A stretch of 64,000 bases of DNA from Prostheceraeus crozeri (GCA_907163375.1 CAJQUW010000885.1:124001-188000), one strand, 5' to 3'; counted from the stretch's first letter, positions 43,106 through 54,804 are shown. Notes: generated by a model from the letters alone, not told the origin. Numbers and translations are program-made.

Positions 43106-43673
43106 ATTATTTGACAACCATTTTATATCTATAGGTGTGTATATTTTCAAAATAATGGTAATCGACAATTTCAAAGAAAAGTTACAAGAAATAGTGGTAC
43201 ATATAACTTCAAGGAATGACACAATAACAAGAAATCACCGATGTAAACTGATAAGCCTAAAACGCTTGTAATTTCTGTATTGATTTAAATCAAATCGCAG
43301 TCTCATCTCCGAAGCAAATCAGTTTACAGTCGAAAAGAATATTGTTCGTTTACGTCATTGCAACGTAGTACTTAAATAGATAGGAATTAGAAAACCAACA
43401 TAAAAACACAAGCATGTACAAAAGTGGACAAAACAATCATTTTTGCAGATGGGTTGCCATCACAAAACCCTTTGTTGAAAACCCCGTTGAAAATTCGATT
43501 ATAAAAATGACACACGACCTCTGATATTCTTTGCTACCTATGATAGCAATAAGAGTTTGCCGGGCTGTTTTCCCCCAGTTTCGTTGACGAAGATTCCTTG
43601 AAATAGTCATGTGTGAAACAGTTTTCTGCTGATTTGAGAGAGAGGAGACGTAAATTTTGAGCATAATGTATTC
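43106..43673. other. No feature recognised
   Basis: AT-rich spacer between the third hairpin and PLE-D. Confidence 0.5.
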
Positions 43674-44643
43674 GCAAACATGTTTCAGCGGTGTCGATGG
43701 CCATCATCATCAGTGCATAGAGATAAAAGAAAAATAAAGGGTCAGTTTTTATGCAAATTTACAATCACTGAAAATCAGTAAAGTAGAAGTGGTCAAAAAT
43801 AAATTAAAAATCAATAAAATCAATTTCTCGACATGCTCGTATGTTTTAAAAACAAGTCAATTTGCACGAACTGGACTCTAAAGAAAACGAATAATCTGGT
43901 GCATACCCATAAAGAGTCATACTGTCCAGATTCCTACAAAAATAATGCCATCACTATTCAACAGATCACGAAAATTGACTAGTTACCCCCTTGACCGTGA
44001 GAACAATAGAACAATCGTTCGTGAGATCTTTGTACAAAATTGACATCATCCGAAGCAAATTAAAAGAATATTTTGCTATTTAATTTTGCTAAAAGAATCT
44101 CCGCAAAAAACTGAATCCTTTGATATAACAATTTTCACTGTATACAGATACTTTTTTGAGTCGACACTCTACCTATACATCCCTACTCTATGATTGCCAT
44201 CACCACCTTGAAAAATCAAAACTTAATAAAAAACAAAGATGAAATGAAATTCCTTTTGACGAATGCTCTTCCCTCGTTTACAAATATACCTGTGAGTTAT
44301 GCAATAAAAGCTACTGGAGAGACTACTCGTCGGCAGTTGCGCAAACGAATCAACGCACACCGAAAAGGAAGACCGCCATCCGAGATTTCAATGCACGAAC
44401 ACGTACCGAAGAAAGAAAATGTCAAAATAATGATCAAAACGCCATACACGAAAATTGCTGAATCGCTGTACATCAAATCCTTCACCAACAAGAATCTAGT
44501 ACTGAACAACAACACCCAATCAGAGTCACTTCTACTTTATTGATTTTTCAGTGATTGTAAATTTGCATAGAGACTGACCCTTTATTGTCTTTTATCTATT
44601 ATGCACTAATGGTGGTGGCCATCGACGCCTCTGAATAAATTCC
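43674..44643 (+). mobile_element. Penelope-like retroelement D (PLE-D), mostly lost
   Basis: Inverted repeats at about 43681-43790 and 44527-44636 flank a stretch that retains only a GIY-YIG tail. The left arm, read on the minus strand, has CTGATGATGATGGCC...GCTGAAACATGTT, a degenerate hammerhead-like end; the right arm has a more decayed copy. The interior also holds a dispersed repeat (44098-44195). Confidence 0.7.
44190..44543 (+). pseudogene. PLE-D GIY-YIG endonuclease remnant
   Basis: GETTRRQLRKRINAHRKGR and MHEHVPKKENVKI match the tail of a PLE GIY-YIG domain. The preceding VYKYTCELCNKSY lies in a different frame, so a one-base shift interrupts the YIG motif near 44320. The reverse transcriptase is absent. 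Confidence 0.7.
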
Positions 44644-44869
44644 GTTCAAAGCTTTCTTAAGATATGCTTTCTTAAATGTGCAATATTGATTGAGAATTTT
44701 GTAGATCATGCTAAAAAGAAGTGTGGTGAATGAAGGCAATTTAATGAAAAAACATATAAGCCATCATCCTTGCAAGTAATTCATTGGTCGAACATAATTC
44801 CTTCCGGCTGACCAAATCATTTCTTACTTTGTTGACAATTTATCTTCAAAAAAATCGGGCAAGGGGTTG
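44644..44869. other. No feature recognised
   Basis: Short AT-rich spacer. Confidence 0.5.
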
Positions 44870-45745
44870 GGGCTCCTTTCCGAAGGCATCTAACAGAAAA
44901 TCAAGCGAGGACGAGGTTATATTGAGGGCGACCAGTGCACGGATAGTCCGGCAGCCAGAACGAGTTTCTGCAGGGAACGAGGCCGAAAATGATACTTTCA
45001 CAGAATGATGTACAACCTATGCCTACTACGAATCGGCACGTCTGCCGAGTTCTAGTGAGTTCCTCTTCTTGTCAGACAGGATCAAAGAAAAACACATGTA
45101 AATCCAATGGGACGCAGATTGCAGTTTTTCGCTAAAATGAAATTTTCTATGTTTTCCCTGATTAAACGAAAAGTACTAAACCCAGAGTCATAATTTTTGG
45201 CATGGAATGTCTTTAGGTCATTTCCTATGATGTGCATGCGCTATTGTCATGTATCTGATCGGCAATGTATGTGAGAATGTGGTTCATTGTGGATGAAGTG
45301 GGCCAACATGCTGGTATTTGCCGACATTAAGAGGCTCGCCAAATCTGAATGTGTTTAGCTTTATTATACACAGGGGTGCATGAACATGAAAGTAAATGAC
45401 CTGAAGACATTCCATGCCAAAGATTATGACTCTGGGCTTAGTACTTTTCGTTTATTTAATCAGAGAAAACATAGAAAATTTCATTTTAGCGAAAAACTGC
45501 AATCTGCGTCCCTTTGGATTAGCATGTGTTTTTCTTTGATCCTGTCTGACAAGAAGAGGAACTCACTAGAACTCGGCAGACGTGCCGATTCGAAGTAGGC
45601 ATAGGGTGCACATCATTCTGTGAAAGTATCATTTTCGGCCTCGTTCTCTGCAGAAACTCGTTCTGGCTGCCGGACTAGGAGGCTTCCTTAAAAGTATCTA
45701 ACAGAAAACCAGGCGAGGTCGAGGCTGGGTACCTTCAGGGCGACA
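44870..45745. repeat. Foldback with ~300-bp arms bracketed by ~65-bp direct repeats
   Basis: Arms at about 44941-45235 and 45365-45680 are inverse copies at roughly 90% by eye, sharing CAGCCAGAACGAGTTTCTGC, ACTTTCACAGAATGATGT and TTTTCGCTAAAATGAAATTT. Outside them, 44870-44935 and 45685-45745 are direct, not inverted, copies (ATCTAACAGAAAA, CAGGCGAGG, AGGGCGAC). Related arm sequence recurs at 52975-53140 and faintly near 13200. No coding. Confidence 0.8.
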
Positions 45746-46350
45746 GATGTCAGGCATATAATTGCATGTAAAATGCAAATAACTAAATTGCATATTACAG
45801 AGAATTCAGTCAGCCTATGTAACATCTTATTGAACGAAGGGCGAATCATATCATAATGCATCAATCATGCTCGGTATTAAATATCATTCAGCTGCGGAAA
45901 AGGTCTGTATTCACAGTTTCGACATTATTCCATTTCCTTGACTATGTTTGATGGACATTCATGAAAATTGAAAACTATTATTTTCCAGCTCTGTGATTGG
46001 CTGAAAAACTTCTGTACTGTCTGCCAAACACATAATACACTTACAAATCGTTTGGGTTTTCATAGTAGGCATGTATATGGAGAAGTCACATACGAAATAT
46101 CACTTCAACACAAAGTAGTTATGTTGGCAAAAAATGATCTTTGTAATATGAAATGCAGGTTGGGGATACCTGCGACAACCCCAAGTATAAGAATTGCGAC
46201 TATGCCTTTCAGGTTTTAATTTCATTGGGTTATGTATTGAGCATAATGCAATTCTAAGATGAATTACGCATGAACAGTTGTATGAGGAATGTTTGTTTTA
46301 TCTGCATACCACCCAAATATTAACTAGAAAATATTTAGATGATATAGGCC
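45746..46350. other. No feature recognised
   Basis: AT-rich. An 83-codon frame at 45968-46219 has no recognised signature. Confidence 0.5.
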
Positions 46351-46352
46351 TA

Positions 46353-47069
46353 CCCTCACAAAAATTCCTCATGAAATTTCATGAAATTTTTTCTCATGTA
46401 TGTCTCATGAAATTTCATGCGGATTTGGAACGTTTTCGCATAAAATATCTCATCAAATTTCATGAGTTTCTAATAAAAAGCTCATTAATAAATTAATAGT
46501 TGCTCTTTCGTACTTCTGAACTTATTTTTCTGGTTATTGAGGCTTTCTTGGCCTCGCCGCCTTTCCCAGAGCATTCCCACGCCATATCGTCAATAATATT
46601 CCAGTATCCGCAATAACGAACCCACATTGTTATTACGATAAGCTATTGAACTGTTACTGTATAGGGTATACCTCAATTTTCAACATCTAATTGTAAAGTC
46701 AAATTATACATGCATCATCTCGAGAAGACTGTTGCAGATCGCTATGATATATTCTATATTGTTGCATTTTATCTTTTATAGACTAAACTAACTATCTTTT
46801 ATAGATTGAATAAGCTTTATTGTGGCTCCTTCCTTTCCCGACCTCATGAATGCTCATGATTTTCCTATGAACGTATCATGAGATATTGTCCTTATGAATG
46901 TTCTCATTACCACTCATTATATTCTCATCAAAGCATCATGAGAACATCATGAGTTAAATATTTTCTTATGAGAATATGACGAGACTCATCATAACCTCAT
47001 TAGCTCTCATAAAAATCTCATCAATCGGCATTAAATTTCATGAGTTCACATGAAAACTTTTCGTGAGGG
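46353..47069. mobile_element. TA-flanked TIR element packed with TCATGA motifs
   Basis: It begins CCCTCACAAAAATTCC after TA and ends GGAAAA-CTTTTCGTGAGGG-like (inverse CCCTCACGAAAAGTTTTC) before TA. CTCATGA, TCATGAAATTTCATG and TCATGAG words recur in both halves near the ends, with none in the middle 350 bp or so. No coding. The pattern resembles subterminal transposase-binding repeats. Confidence 0.78.
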
Positions 47070-47071
47070 TA

Positions 47072-47553
47072 CACTTCATCTAAGCTCTTATGTCATGTTT
47101 GATGTCTGATTTCAACACTGAAATTTAATATTTGACCGGCTGAATTGATTCCGTAGAGTCTAGTCTGGTTAATTGTCGGATTGTTTATAGAAAAGGGTTT
47201 CGAATGTATTCTCCCGATAAATTGCGAGAAAGTTCAGAGATCATTGTTGATGAAAGGTGTCAAGAAGGCCTACTTTCATTAACTTTAATTCCAAAGCCCT
47301 GGATGACATTCTTATACTTAGTGTTTTATTGCTTGTTCTTCGAACATACACGTTTTTATTGCTATAATAATATCATTTCACATTTTGTAATAAACATGCT
47401 CCCTGTACTCACAATCATTGAGTTCGAAGTGTTTTGCTGATGTGCTACAGTTTTGAAACTTTTGAAAGTTGAACCTTGACCGTGAGGCGACCTTTCATAA
47501 GAAAGCAATGCTGATAAATTTGTTATTTGTTTTCACGATACACTCTCCTGATG
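47072..47553. other. No feature recognised
   Basis: A 78-codon frame at 47204-47440 has no recognised domain. Confidence 0.5.
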
Positions 47554-47968
47554 GGTACTTCTATTCTTCCCCCCCCCCACATTTCTGTTGTTGACACCCG
47601 GAAATGTTGCATCGTCAACGATCTTTTGGTTCTACCTGTTCTCACTAGCGTCACATAGCGTTGAGTGTGTAAAACTCCTCTTATCTGACTTGTAGAGCAT
47701 TTACAGTCTCAAAATTAGACAACTACTTGTCATTTGTCTGTGGACAACAATCACACAAAGTCCGAAGATTACAGCTGTACCTTGTATTCTAACTGAGTAA
47801 CCAAGGGACCAATCCTTCATCCCAGGGTTCAAGTAAGACTTCTCAGTCGTGTTGTAGTGTCACTCAGTGACAGATCAAGTCTATTCTAAACCCAATGTGA
47901 CTACCTTTGGCGAAATTCGATGATTTTGGAAAACTTGAAAATGTGGGGGGGGGAAGAATAGAAGTACC
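47554..47968. mobile_element. 415-bp miniature element with C/G-run TIRs
   Basis: The left end GGTACTTCTATTCTT plus a run of Cs and ACATTT is mirrored exactly at the right (AAATGT, a run of Gs, AAGAATAGAAGTACC). TIRs are about 30 bp. No coding and no clear target duplication. Confidence 0.82.
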
Positions 47969-49352
47969 TCAATGCATCAAGTAACAATGTACATTTCAAA
48001 CCTATTTCTTTGTTTTCATTTCTTAAGAAAGTCGCAAGAAACCCCAAGCCATTACCAACTTGAGACACTACTACAGTAATTCTAAGATGTTGTAGAAGGA
48101 GTAGATGTGGCAGAATCTTTCATCATGCATGCAGTGATAGAACGTTAGCCAAGCTAATTAACAGTGGAAAAAGAAGTATCTTTGAAGAAAATGTGTAAGT
48201 GCATTCAGAGTTTTAAAAAATATCTCAAGAGTCGCCATTTTATGGTACCAATAATTACTGTTCAAGGAAAATATGAATACAAGAAACTTATGAGACCTGA
48301 CTCTAATATCAAGCAAAGTGATTAGACAAAGGAATTTATGGGAGCCTTCATCTAACATTCACAATCACGCTGGATAATCTCCAGATTTCAATGCGAGAAT
48401 CGTCATGGCATGTACAGGCCTCCGGGGCTGGCGTCTATTCAAAGCTCTCATGACATATTTCCTCAGATCAAACAAAGTCTTGAACTTTCTCTAATCGATT
48501 TTTGCTTTGAACTGTTGCCATGAATTGGCTATCGGATTGTTGCTTTGCAAGGGAAGGAATTGCTGGCATTTTCATTAGTCAAGTCATTGTTCCCCAGGAG
48601 ATGTATTACTGCCTTCTTCTCCTGAAATCTACTGCAACTGTGCGTTTCTTTTGCATTGTAACATGACTGATGCTCATAATTGTATCAATTGATAGTTGCT
48701 TATGATGTTTGTGTGCCACTTAAATGTGATAAAACACACCCTAGTGAACAAAAATGATAAGTAACCAATAGTTCTACATGCATCCAGACTTTTGCAATAC
48801 CGTTATCTCTGCTTTAATTGTTGTGATTTTATGTGTAGTGATATTTTGTGGGTAAAGATTTTTTGGGAGTCGGTCAGCCCCATGGATTCCCCCTGTCGGC
48901 GCACTTGGCACTAGTTTACTTCACATTTTCGGAGATCAATTCGAATTACTCAATTCGAGATCCCAGGGTTGAGATCTGTCGTCTATCGCATCGCCAACAC
49001 AGAAGATTAATAATGATTGTGCAAACTCAGGTACTCATTAACAGCTAAAAGTAACAAGACGTCACATGCATTGATATATTTCATCTCTAAAGAATTAAAC
49101 TTGCTTTTGAAACTTCGAGCAGATGAACTACACCTAACTGTGCCCAAGGAATTCCATTGAATTCCGCAGAATTTCCAAAGAACTGTACAATATGGACCTA
49201 TTTGATTGTGATTTCTTGTGACTAGTTATATGAAATCTCGTGGCTATGTAACTTACTTTAATGTAAGATAACAAATGTAAGGACGCTTGAAAACAAACGT
49301 CTAACGCAGTATATTGAATATATAAAGAGAATGACAGCGATATAATGTCAAT
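47969..49352. other. About 1.4 kb without recognised features
   Basis: AT-rich. Only short frames (up to 66 codons), with no signature. Confidence 0.5.
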
Positions 49353-49469
49353 AATAAAAGACAGCAACACCCTTGATTCCCAGAATGCACTCGCCCAATC
49401 CAGAAATCGAACCGAAGCCCGCGGTGGAGATGAGCTCGCACCTTCTTCACTAGACCACGCTGACGGTAC
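49353..49469 (-). repeat. tRNA-derived SINE
   Basis: On the minus strand GTGGTCTAGTGAAGAAGG fits an A box and GGTTCGATTTC a B box of RNA polymerase III. The spacing and the words GTGGTCTAGTG and CACCGCGG recall tRNA-Glu. The tail GGGTGTTGCTGTCTTTTATT is shared with 26430-26560. Probably transcribed by Pol III when young. Confidence 0.75.
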
Positions 49470-50056
49470 AAAAGAATGTGAGTGAAGGCAGAAGTCATCT
49501 CCAAGTGATATCAGCAGCTCATTGTTACCACCATTCATTTTGTAGCGTGGCAGCATATTCATGTCATTCGACTATGTCACATTTTAGAAATTGATACCAA
49601 AGGCCTGTCGTAGGCGTCGTACATGTTTATTGAATATCTGAAGAGACTGCATGACGATGATGCTATCAATAATAATCATTTTGGGACTATCAATTGTCGA
49701 TATCACTTATGACTTTGAGAAATACATGTGCAGGTGTTGCAGAGAGGCAGATGGTCTATATGTTCATTGTACATGCACTTCAGACCCCGCTGTGGATTAC
49801 AGCCTATTAAGAACGACATGTTGTCCTGCAGAATTCTTCTCAGCTTTGACCTCATTCACTTATGTTTCGTGTTCAACTGCATCCCTCCCAAGAGCGTCAC
49901 TTCTCCTAAAGTGACGCATTTCTTGTGAATTCATGTGAAGGGACCACAGAATTTGATTGTTGTCGAGCAAGTCGTCTAGTTCTGTGGATGTGACAGAAAC
50001 AGAGGATATGTGAGAAAAATATTATGCTTATTAACATATCCGCATTTTTCCATATA
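49470..50056. other. No feature recognised
   Basis: No coding or bounded repeat seen. Confidence 0.5.
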
Positions 50057-50058
50057 TA

Positions 50059-51462
50059 CTCATTGACAAAATTAATGAAATAAACTATCATTGGCTTGAA
50101 TTGAAGTTTGTTTCATTTTTTTCTCAGGTATGATGCAATATCTCGCTTTCTATGTATTACCATTCAACACATTAGAGAATGGAGAAAGATCTATGGTGGT
50201 CAAATTTCAAATTTTGATATCGATACAACTGTCACAATTGCTTTTACAAATTGAACATAAACGTGAACTGAAATCCAGCTTATGTAAAATAAAATGGCAC
50301 ACGATCAGTTTACCAGAGGTATGGCTACTGGAATGATTCGTTGTGGTAGAAGTTGTGCGAGTGTTGCCGAAGAGCTGCGACTATCGAGAGTCGTTGTTTG
50401 GAGGTGGTGGTGTCGATGGAAAGCAGAAGGAGATGTTAAAAGGAAGAAGGGATCCGGTCGACCAAGAAAGTCTGCAGGAAGGACAGACGCACGTCTAGTT
50501 TTAGCTGCAAAGAGGAATAGATTTGTGTCAGTCCCAAAGCTAGCCGTACACCGGAAGAGTGCCTCAAATATAAACTGCTGCGTTCGAACGGCTTACCGAA
50601 GATTGCGTGAAGCTGGAATTCAATCGAAACGACCAGCTGTACTAATTCCATTTAGTTTTGAGTACCGCAGAAGACGATCGAGTTGCCTGGTGTGATGCCC
50701 ATCGCTCATGGAATGACCATCACTGGCAGAAAGTCTTGTGGACCGATGAATCGAGATTCACTCTGGATTTCAATGACGGTCGTGTCAGAGTGCATCGTCT
50801 TCCAGGTGAGCGCTTTGCCCCATGCTGTATTAAAGAACACGACAGATATGGTGGTGGAAGGGTTATGCCGTGGGGTGGCATTTGGCATGGCGGACGAACG
50901 ACAGCACTCATCATCAAAGGCACGTTGACTGGAGAGAGGTATCTCAATGAAATTGTGCTTCCTGTTGTTGCCCCAATGGTCAGGGTGGAGGATCTCGTCT
51001 TCCAAGACAACAACGCAAGACCACATCGCTACTCGGCTGTCATTGCCACTGTTAGGAGATTGAACATTCAAACCCTTGACTGGCCTGCACGCTCACCTGA
51101 CTTGTCACCCATTGAACACGTCTGGGACGAGCTTGGGCGCCGAGTGAGAGACCGCTATTCACTTCCACCAGTGTCCCTGAAGATTCTCTCTGAAAGACTG
51201 ACAGAGCAGTGGCTTCTCCTTGAAACATCCTTCATTCAGAAACTTTGTGAATCCATGCCATCTCGGATTACTGAATGTATTGGAGCTAGAGGAGGGCACA
51301 CGCGCTATTAAAGTTGAATCTGCTACATGCGCTGTTTTTCTGTGGTGGAGACTTGGTGGAGATTGTGACTAAATTATCAAGGTATCATACATACATGTAT
51401 ATATACCAGTCAAAAATGAAAGAAGTTAAAGAAGTAAATGTTTCAAAAATTTTGTCAATGAG
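50059..51462 (+). mobile_element. Tc1-type transposon
   Basis: TA (50057-50058) precedes CTCATTGACAAAATT, and the right end is its exact inverse before TA (51463-51464). The 1404-bp length with one transposase gene is normal for Tc1. Confidence 0.92.
50294..51311 (+). pseudogene. Tc1 (DD34E) transposase, frameshifted and catalytically altered
   Basis: It starts MAHDQFTRGMATGMIRCG. A paired-like helix-turn-helix region and GSGRPRKS hook fill about the first 65 residues. One frame shift lies near 50650-50685, where RRRR continues as VAWCDAHRSW in another frame. The catalytic domain has WTDESRF (first Asp), QDNNARPH where this family usually has QDDNARPH, and SPDLSPIEHVW (Glu). The second Asp codon is therefore AAC (Asn) at 51009-51011. 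The copy should be inactive on two counts. It ends GGHTRY. Confidence 0.92.
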
Positions 51463-51464
51463 TA

Positions 51465-52351
51465 TGAATGCTTGACAGACCATTTTAACCAGCTTTACTA
51501 TTTTTTGTTTTCATGCAAGTTTTCAAGATGTGCTTTTTTTCAAGACATACGATTGCTTTCTTTCAACAGTCACATCCCACCACGGTTCCGAAGCGGCACG
51601 AGATTTGTGGGAAGAAGACGATTCGGTGTTGATACGAAGTACACGGAAAATGTTCTACAGCATATTTAGCACGTGGACTTAGGAATGATGATATTAATTC
51701 GCCCTAACTCACTCCCACCCCCAGTGGATGCAGTTTAAAACGAACCCATCTTTGAACCATTGAGAGGACATAACAGGTAGAGCAAAAATCAGGGGTTCTG
51801 TGCGTTGAAACTCGACTTTTCAAAAACAAAGCACCATGGCAGAGTGGCGAAGTTAAATATTGGAAAAAAGTAATTGACAAATTGATTTAAATCACTGATC
51901 TCAATGAAAATAATGTGAGCTTGGATACACTGGAACCTCCCTTGCAGGTTAAACAAACTTAAATGTAAATGCTTTTTGTTTTGGTGTTTGGCGATTTTTC
52001 AGCTTTTTTTCTTAGGCCTACTCGATCGTGTCTTGCATGTTTACATGTAATGTGCAATGCCTGCAGGCATGCTTTCATTGATGATCACAATGATGAATTT
52101 GATTCTGTACATCAATACGTTTAGAATTAATGCAAGGCTCCTCTGTCATGAATAAATCTATTAATCTGAGAACTCTCCATTTTCCTTTCAGAAATTATCA
52201 TGCATTTTTTCATATCAAGCATATGCTATCATCTTTGACAATAAAAACTCAAATAATGAGTTTTTTTGCTTGATTTTGATAATTCATGAACTGAAGCCAT
52301 GGATCTGTTACATAAATTCTAATAAAGTTGAACTAGAGAGTAATAAATAAA
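51465..52351. other. No feature recognised
   Basis: AT-rich, one TAGGCCTA palindrome near 52014. No coding signature. Confidence 0.5.
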
Positions 52352-52780
52352 GGTGGTTCAAAGTGCCCCACTGGGTGGTTTAATGTGCCCAACTAGGTGG
52401 TTCAATGTGTTCCACTGGGTGGTTCAACATGCCCCACTGGGTGGTTTAATGTGCCCCACTAGGTGGTTCAATGTGTTCCACTGGATGGTTCAACATGCCC
52501 CACTGGGTGGTTTAATGTGCCCAACTAGGTGGTTCAATGTGTTCCACTGGGTGGTTCAACATGCCCCACTGGGTGGTTTAATGTGCCCCACTAGGTGGTT
52601 CAATGTGTTCCACTGGGTGGTTCAATATGCCCCACTGGGTGGTTTAATGTGCCCCACTAGGTGGTTCAATGTGCCCCACTGGGTGGTTTAATGTGTCCCA
52701 CTGGGTGGTTCTACATGCCCCACTAGGTGGTTCAATGTGCCCCACTGGGTGGTTTGATGTGTCTCAATGGGTGCCTCAAA
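52352..52780 (+). repeat. 22-bp minisatellite with 66-bp higher-order period
   Basis: About 19 units of GGTGGTTCAATGTGCCCCAC TG type. Every third unit shares variants (GTGTTCC, ACATGCCCC, TTAATGTGCC), giving a 66-bp higher-order unit. Since 66 is divisible by three, one frame (52353-52691) stays open and encodes a 22-residue repeat (GGLMCPTRWFNVFHW...). No sign of coding beyond the array. Confidence 0.95.
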
Positions 52781-52974
52781 GTCCACACATATGGGGTACA
52801 TTGAACCACATTGGTAGAAATTTCAAAATTCGAATTGTCATGAGATGAAATGTCACAAAAGCGGCGAACAACTGAGAGGTTACTATAAGCATGCATGCTC
52901 TCAATTTTTCATCCGAGTTCAATTTTCAAAGATCAAAGACATGTCCAATGTGCCCCACCCTCTTCTACTTCTCA

Positions 52975-53140
52975 CTTAATCAGAGGAAACACAGACAAAT
53001 GCAATTTTGTCAATAACTTCAGTCTGATCTTGTCTGAAAAGACCAGAGGTACCGGGTAGACCTCGACAGATATGCAATTTTGTAGTAGCCATCGGCTGTG
53101 CATCACTCCGTGAAAGTCTCATTTTCGGTTTCGTGTTTGG
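52975..53140 (+). repeat. Diverged single arm of the 45-kb foldback family
   Basis: TTAATCAGAGGAAACACAG, GATCTTGTCTGA and TGCATCACTCCGTGAAAGTC align in order with 45460-45650. Older and unpaired. Confidence 0.6.
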
Positions 53141-53154
53141 GCCCAACTATATGT

Positions 53155-53245
53155 CGAAGGATCTTGGGTCGGAGCCGGAGCCGCCTGGATTCGTGGAAGA
53201 GAGTCGGAACTGGAGCCGTGGTAGCTGGACCACGGCTCCGACAAC
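53155..53245. repeat. Degenerate GGAGCC/GGCTCC hexamer tract
   Basis: GTCGGAGCCGGAGCC, GGAACTGGAGCCGTGG and CCACGGCTCCGAC form a partly palindromic low-complexity block related to the GGACTCCGACTCC tracts. Confidence 0.55.
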
Positions 53246-53320
53246 GTGGTCAAAGCTCAGCTTGCATCTTCAATGTGATAGCAATCTCAATTTTATTAAA
53301 TGAACTCTAATTATGCAGTA

Positions 53321-54316
53321 CACTGTAAATCGCTCAATACCAATCACATACGAAGGATGCATACCAAAATATATTTTTGGAATATTTCTGTATGATCTTG
53401 GTATATATTTGTATGCTTTTCGCATGTTATTTCAAGTGTGGTATGCTTTACATACTAAAGCCATACCAGCACAATGTTAAAAGAAAGCATCAATCATGTC
53501 CAAAGTATGTTGATTTAAGGACTTTTGTCAATAAAGATCATATTAATGTTACTACTGTTCTGTAAGTAGTTAGATAATGACATTCAAGAGTGATACCTTA
53601 AATGCTGAATGCGATTTTAGTACATGTAAGTCTAAGGCATTTCATGAATAATCAATAAGTATTCAACCATCAACAATTATGTATCATGTAATTTTGAAAT
53701 AAGGCATATTATCAATCCGAAGTAAAAACACATTATAATTCATTAAATGCAAAAATAGTTATGTTTGAGATATATAAGTCAACATGGTTGCTGAAAAGTT
53801 ATCGTTATATTGAAATGATGTTTATCAATTTAGTTCAAGGAAATGAGCTAATTATGAGTCTTGTGAATGCTGTAAGACAAGTTGCAAAGATGACATGCGG
53901 CTTTAATTCCACAATAAATCTAATCTAGTTAAAAACCACACTTTCACAAAGAAATATTCACGGCTGGTATTACTGGAAAAAAGTTATTTGTAAGTAGTAT
54001 GTAGTGTAACATATTTTTTGCCATATGACATAAAGCTATTCATACGAAAGACATACGAAACACATACCAATTTGCATCGGGTCTCGTATATAAAACATAC
54101 CAAGAATTCGTATTTCAACGTAAAACAGCCAATCACAGTTAGCATAGTTCGTATCGTTTACATACCAATCACATACGAAAGTAAATGGCCATTCGTATGA
54201 AAAACATACCAGATTTCTTTATATATACCAGAATCTCGTATCAAATGTTGGTTTCAAATTGTATGTAAACTTGGTATGTGTTTGTATGTAATTTTCGTAT
54301 CCAGCGATTTACAGTG
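53321..54316. mobile_element. CACTG-ended TIR element packed with CATACGA/CATACCA motifs
   Basis: It begins CACTGTAAATCGCT and ends AGCGATTTACAGTG, with TA on both sides. Within about 130 bp of the left end and 300 bp of the right, ACATACGAA, CATACCAA and their inverses (TTCGTATGT, TTGGTATG) recur more than a dozen times. CACTG termini, short target duplications and subterminal repeats fit a non-autonomous EnSpm/CACTA derivative. No coding in 996 bp. Confidence 0.8.
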
Positions 54317-54804
54317 TACGGCATGTAAGAAGTACATTTTTTACTTATTTTGGAGAATATGATTGCATCGTGATGAATATTAGTAAAAGCGAATAAAATG
54401 ATCATAACTTTAAGATATAAAATCGATCCACAACTGAGATAATAAAAAGTGAGGCGTGATTTATAGAAGGATCCATATTGAAGGAGAAATTTTATCTACA
54501 TGTACGACCACAGAATTAGATTCATCTGCGCGCGCGGCTACGGTTCACGGTTTCTATACTGGAAGGATCGTATCTAGCCTTAAAATCGAAATGGCACATC
54601 ACAGAATTAGACAGCTTGTTCCTTCTCGAATGGATAATTCATGTATCGCTTACTATTGTAGATGGCAAACAATAAGCTGTCAGCAGAGGACACCAGAGCT
54701 GCCAGTGAGTGAGTGGCGTGCGTGCTGTGATATCATTTCGCACACACCAAAACACACATGAAGAATGCTAAGAAGAGGATGTGAAATCATCAGGTGAACC
54801 AATT
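54317..54804. other. No feature recognised
   Basis: AT-rich. A 101-codon frame at 54456-54761 has no recognised domain. Confidence 0.45.

Noticed and set aside
49134-49562. 142-codon minus-strand frame
   Set aside because: Runs through the SINE at 49353-49469; no domain.
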